Source of the DNA: Sipunculus nudus
Taxonomy: Eukaryota; Annelida; Sipuncula; Golfingiida; Sipunculidae
Length of the DNA: 64,000 bases
Reading direction: 5' to 3'
Assembly (NCBI GenBank): GCA_026874595.1
Contig: CM049311.1
Span: forward strand, 36,063,176-36,127,175
Below the pieces are notes generated by a model. The model was not told where the DNA came from and ran no database searches. It saw nothing but the letters and a program-made list of their open reading frames with translations. The translations under genes and the position numbers were made by a program. Shown one piece after another: positions 59,866 to 64,000 of the stretch. Every line of letters starts with the position of its first letter. The first letter of the stretch is position 1.

Positions 59866-61203
59866 TGTGTTATGTAAATGAGGTTGTTATATGAAAAACA
59901 AAAAGGAATAGTGAGGGAATATGTCGGTACAAAGGGGCTGAGGAAGCTTTAATAGCGAGTTTGTTTATAATAACGCCTGTTGTCCAAACACGGACACGGG
60001 ACATGATTTCCCGGCCAAGTGTTCCCGTTGCCAAAACATCGATTAACATGAAAGGCGATAGTTTGCCCTTTGACCACTACCGTGTAATCTTGGTCAGACC
60101 GTGTCGGAGGATAAACTGTGACCAGTCGGTAATCAGTGAGTCGATTTTCATTGAACGTAATTAACGGTGGGGCATCGGAAGCACCTAATAGGGCAAGACG
60201 TTCTCTAAACACTGCTTCATTTCATATTTCATTATATAATTTACAATTTTGTTACAGGAAGTTAGCTAACACTAGCCTAACAGCCTATTCATGGTATATA
60301 AACACAAGCCTAACGGAATATTCAGGCTATATAAACACTTGCCGTTATCTCACGCTGTCAGTGTATTTTTGTTGGACACAAAAGTTATCCATCAAAACCA
60401 CCCCAGCATATACAGAGTTAATGGCTCCATATCACCCGTTTTACACATTGTTGTGGTATTCTGTGTGAATAAATACAGTCTGAATGTATCTGTTTAGATA
60501 ACGAGCATGCGCAACAACCCTCAGTCAAGGAGCAGAAACATGGATATACAAGGGTTTGAAACACCATTTTGAAGCTTGGAAAATCTTGATCTGTGAAGTT
60601 GAGCAACAAAGAGGGGCATGTGTGCTATGTATATATTTCGCATCACTGAAAACACCCAGTGCAAGTTTATTTCCATGTGTAGACTGGAGTGAGCAAACAC
60701 TTACAAAATGAAATATTGAAAGATACCATAATAATAAAAAGGTGTTATGGTTATTTGATATATCTGGTATATGAATGGGTACCTTAAATGAGTAAACTAC
60801 TCACACAGCGGTTATACACTGCAGTCATCTCAGACATCCTTTCGTGTAACTGCTGCTTTGTATAGCAAGGTTGTATGGGTTGAAACACCAGGGTGGGCAC
60901 AGAACAAAGAAGTGTAATTAGACCAAAAAGAGGGTGGTATCACATTTTGCTTCCAATCCAAATTTTAAACATGCCACACTTACTCTTGTTGGTCAGATAA
61001 CATACGTTCTAGCATATGGTCAAGAATCAACCAACAAACGCTTGTCTCCTGGTGTTATCAAACCAATGAGAGCAGATGGCACATGTTTAAAATGATGCTC
61101 TTATTTCAATCCTTTGCTCTGTGTGCGCCCTGGTGTATTAAGGACTTGCATTGATACGTTTAGATATGAGAAATTAAAACTGACAAATTAACTTTTCTTG
61201 CAG
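59866..61203. other. Region upstream of the gene exon
   Basis: It holds a two-copy 33-bp repeat (60,268 and 60,301; AACACAAGCCTAACGGAATA type) and overlapping short open frames on both strands around 59,949-60,609 with no motif. A transcription start or upstream non-coding exon of the gene at 61,204 may lie here, but I cannot identify one. Confidence 0.4.
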
Positions 61204-61428
61204 AGCACTTCACCAATGAAACAAGAATGTCTGTTGGCGAGTCAGATGCCTTGCTAGGAGGCAGCAGCAATCAACAGAACCAGTATTCAGGCTACATGGG
61301 GACTAAAACTCGCGGGGACATCAGGGGAGGCCAGACATCATTAAACACAGATCTGGATGGTGAGAGGCTGTCACAGTCCACCACGGGGTCAGAGCTAAGC
61401 ACAGAAGACTATTACAGAAACCCAATAG
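61204..61428 (+). CDS. First coding exon of an unidentified gene (N-terminus, 67 codons)
   Basis: An intron acceptor (ACTTTTCTTGCAG) ends at 61,203 and a good donor (AATAG/GTCAGT) begins at 61,429, so the exon is 225 bp. Coding is taken from ATG 61,227, which has A at -3, to the donor: 67 codons plus one base. The translation starts MSVGESDALLGGSSNQQ and ends STEDYYRNPI. It is hydrophilic, rich in Ser, Gly, Thr and Gln, with no signal peptide or membrane segment in this part. ESDALL fits the acidic dileucine ExxxLL sorting motif used by cytosolic N-termini of endolysosomal membrane proteins; that role is inference. I do not recognise the family. An ATG at 61,216 opens a 13-codon upstream frame that overlaps the start. 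Neighbouring DNA lacks coding signal, and later exons probably lie right of the window. Confidence 0.65.
61216..61257 (+). promoter_or_regulatory. Overlapping upstream ORF
   Basis: ATG at 61,216 opens a 13-codon frame ending in TAG at 61,255-61,257, in a different phase from the main start at 61,227 and overlapping it. Its context is weak (C at -3) compared with the main ATG (A at -3), so leaky scanning could still reach the main start. Confidence 0.45.
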
Positions 61429-61999
61429 GTCAGTCACACACACTAATATTATTTAATTAATACTTAATAGTAGGAATTGGCTGTAAAAAATTGTTTGATG
61501 ATTGGAAGAAAAAAAAATGATTTATTTATCCCAAGACAAAGTCGTGGAATACTATGGTTTCTTGACATTCCCGCAGCCACAGAAAAATCTTGTGAGTGAG
61601 ATAACTGAAAATTTCACAGATCTTTATCTAACTTTACAAGTGTATAGATATAGGTAAGAGGACATAGCCTATTTAAATTGGCAGCATGATCTTTGCTAGG
61701 ATAGTAACCTTGACCTTGACTAGGTCAATTTTTTGCTAAAAATCACACCAATTCTTAAATATCTTAAGAAAGCTTGTAATACATGGATTGGTCCAAAAAT
61801 CAAGGTGACTGAAGATCTTGGATGGCTTTGTGATGTGTCAGGAACTGGTAGCGCCATCTATTATCCTTTTCTTGTTTTTGCGCCTTTTAATACTCCTATC
61901 ATTGCCACTTGACAGTACAGTGAGCATTATAAGTCAAAAACTAATGGACAGATTTCTTTCATATTGTGAACATGTAGAGAGAAGGGTTATGGGATGAAG
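61429..61999 (+). other. Start of the intron after the coding exon
   Basis: AT-rich sequence with no coding signal. One isolated CTAGGTCAATTTTTTGC lies at about 61,720. Confidence 0.5.
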
Positions 62000-62039
62000 T
62001 CTATTTTATTTGTTGAAAATCACACACCTCTCATGATAT

Positions 62040-62640
62040 CACAAGTGTTGATGGCCATATGGATTTCAAACTTGACTTTTGTTTGGCCCATCACTATAGT
62101 AAAAACCCCATAGGTTAGGGTCATAAGGTCAAAGGTCAAGGTCCCAGGACACATCTGAAAAAATATTTTGGATGCATTTTAAGCCAAACTTTTCATCCAT
62201 GATCTTTCATCTTGTACATATAGCTCACCTGCCAAGAGAGGGATATCCCTATCAATTTAGGGATCACAAGGTCTAAGGTGAAGGTCACAGGAGCCATCTG
62301 TCCAAAAAATAGTTTCCCAATGGTAATTTCAGCTTTGATTGATGTATGGAGTTCAAATTTGACTTATATATAGCCCATCAATTAAAGGAAGAACTCTATT
62401 GATTTTGGGTCATGAGGTCAAGGTCACAGGACCACCATCATCAAAAAGATTGTGGATGCATTTTAAGCCAAACTTTTTATTCCAGACCTTTCATCTTGCA
62501 CACATATCTCATCTACCTATAGAGGAAAATTCTTATCAATTTTGGGGTTACAGGGTCAAAGGTGAATGTCACAAGAGCCATCTGTCCAAAAATTCATTTC
62601 CTAATTTTCATCAACCCTGTGAACCAAATAAATGTGTCAT
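62040..62640. repeat. 284-bp tandem repeat rich in AGGTCA half-sites
   Basis: GGATGCATTTTAAGCC recurs at 62,170 and 62,454, and GAGCCATCTGTCCAAAAA at 62,291 and 62,575, both at an offset of 284. Each unit is itself two related halves of about 142 bp. Every half contains a run such as AAGGTCAAAGGTCAAGGTC, ATGAGGTCAAGGTCACAGG or AAGGTGAAGGTCACAGG. Its sequence is of the kind I know as a very common bivalve/gastropod repeat. Confidence 0.8.
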
Positions 62641-64000
62641 AAAAAAATATGCATAAAGCCATTTGATATATGATAGTTTTCAAACCATTTACTGAAAGAA
62701 GAATTTAAAATAAAGGTCCAGTAAAGTCCCTGGTGTGTGTGTGTTTGTTTGCAGGGGGGGGGGGTTCTGTCAATTTTCTTCCCTGCCAGACCCATTGCCC
62801 AGTAAAAAATGTAAATTTCTAGCCCTGCAATAAGTTGCTAATTCCTTGCAGAGCAAAATATAAAAAAAAAACCCTGACATATATAAAACACAATGATAAT
62901 AGCCTCTTGTTGTTAAAGAAATCAGTGTATGGTCCCTCAGGAGATAACGATTAAACCAGCTGACATATAACATACACTCACAAGTAATACACAGCTCAGC
63001 CAGGAGGTGGAGATGAGATAATATCTTGTAACAACACTTGTCACAGTGATGCTCCTCTAACAGGATGCTGAACATCCCACTTGTTGTGTTGGTGGGTTCT
63101 GTTCTTCATCATACACTCAGTGACATCAGTCTCTCACCAGAGTTGGGCTGTATCAGGGTTATGTCAATGAAAATGTAACCTATAACATCCTCAGCCAGAC
63201 TCAAGCTTGCTTCTGTGTAAGAAAACCTTGAAATGAAGATACAAAGAAAACAGGGACATAGATATAAATGTCAGATATGAATGTAATATGGAACTTTTTG
63301 CAGTGATACAAGACATTCAGTGATGCATTGTTGTCAGTGGGAAGTTGGGGATTTTATGTAGTGTCCTACTAGTGTTTCAACTTCGTTATTAGGACAAACA
63401 TCTATTGAGAGAATACTACAGTGCAACCTCATTAATTCACCAGACCTTGGACTTGGCAGTAATCATTTGCTGTATGCAATTGCAAGGGTGGTGGAAGATT
63501 GAGAACCTTGATATCTACACATCCCCTTGCCTTAAGTTGTATTGTTATTTAACTAGTGATAATTTATATAGAAATGATGGAGCTGAAACAGCAAGACATC
63601 AAAATGGCAACCAAAACATCACAAATGTAGCCAGGTTGGGTCCAAGTGCTCATCAAAACAAGACCCTGCTTTCATATCAGAATGGTTCTAGGGAAGATGG
63701 CGGACAATTTTGAATGCATGGCACATTTTGGTCTAACATTACTTGGCAGTTGGCAAGTACTGAATTCAACAGACAATCGAAGCAGATAAGTAGTGAAAAC
63801 CCAGACACAGAAGACCATCCAAAGCGTTGAAATAATAGGGGTTTAAAAAACTTCAGCCTCAGCTAATCATGAAAATGGCGTTTTGTAAAGTGCTGAGGTT
63901 AGCATCATAACTACACAGTACAGAGAAGTGGTTAATTATCAAGACCAGACAGGCGTGCTTGGTGTCGTATATCACCCCACAGTATGTTTGTTTTAGAGGA
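62641..64000. other. Intronic or intergenic DNA, no firm gene
   Basis: A G-run lies at 62,754-62,764 after a (GT)n stretch. A 102-codon open frame at 63,405-63,713 (plus) has a hydrophilic, Gln/Asn-rich second half (ARHQNGNQNITNVARLG) but no splice-supported boundary and no recognised motif. I cannot assign it to the gene at 61,204. Confidence 0.4.

Noticed and set aside
59949-60212. Overlapping open frames on both strands near 59,949-60,497
   Set aside because: They overlap in opposite directions, lack motifs and partly cover short direct repeats.
60268-60340. A 33-bp two-copy repeat, the same period as the satellite
   Set aside because: The sequence is unrelated to the satellite unit; the shared period is coincidence.
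63405-63713. 102-codon frame as a downstream exon of the 61,204 gene
   Set aside because: There is no convincing acceptor in phase with the preceding donor, and the first half looks non-coding.

Overview
The window looks like nuclear DNA of an animal, most likely a marine invertebrate and possibly a mollusc. It is AT-rich, intron-like and packed with transposon remnants and microsatellites. It also carries dispersed-repeat signatures I associate with bivalve and gastropod genomes: CCGTCCGT runs beside an AGCTCAG-type terminus, AAGGTCAAGGTCA arrays, and a 'GACGGACGAC...CATAAGCTCAC' terminus. The species assignment is inference. There is no bacterial-style gene organisation, and I recognised no tRNA or rRNA gene.

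Bases 1 to about 21,212 are one minisatellite/satellite array. The unit is 33 bp (consensus roughly GATAGTCAAGGAAGGGGAGG + CTTTTAGATGTTT), present in about 640 copies, and the array runs off the left edge. It was built by nested block duplication: 2,181-bp blocks side by side (576-2756 and 2757-4927), 2,402-bp blocks side by side (5741-8142 and 8143-10544), 1,358-bp blocks (about 16,815-18,172 and 18,173-19,530), and further partial copies. Because 33 is a multiple of three, long open frames arise on both strands; I do not regard them as genes.

Bases 21,213-34,400 hold unique AT-rich DNA interrupted by a solo LTR (minus strand, 22,383-23,143), members of a TTAA-flanked MITE family (24,907-25,370; a divergent relative at about 25,390-25,760; 30,038-30,452; 44,396-44,649), an internally deleted Ty3/gypsy-type LTR retrotransposon with a broken RNase H remnant (27,614-29,117), and a 157-bp tandem repeat (31,678-32,133).

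Bases 34,400-54,700 are a transposon graveyard. The main elements are a 1,659-bp element with near-identical terminal inverted repeats, TGT...ACA ends and a 5-bp GAGGG target duplication (34,835-36,493, Ginger-like); a palindrome of about 1.9 kb (38,415-40,342); several tandem repeats; a 156-bp nearly perfect hairpin MITE (47,573-47,728); a 5'-truncated non-LTR retrotransposon with a YADD reverse transcriptase motif (about 50,682-51,776); and a duplicated 680-bp dispersed repeat (about 53,090-54,660).

Bases 54,700-64,000 are lower in recognisable repeats. They contain the only well-supported host coding sequence: the first coding exon of an unidentified gene on the plus strand (61,204-61,428), with splice sites on both sides, an acidic dileucine motif at the N-terminus and an overlapping upstream ORF. 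The rest of that gene presumably lies beyond the right edge. The intron after the exon carries a 284-bp tandem repeat rich in AGGTCA half-sites. Nothing here forms a working multi-gene system; the content is mostly selfish and tandem-repeat DNA flanking one gene start.
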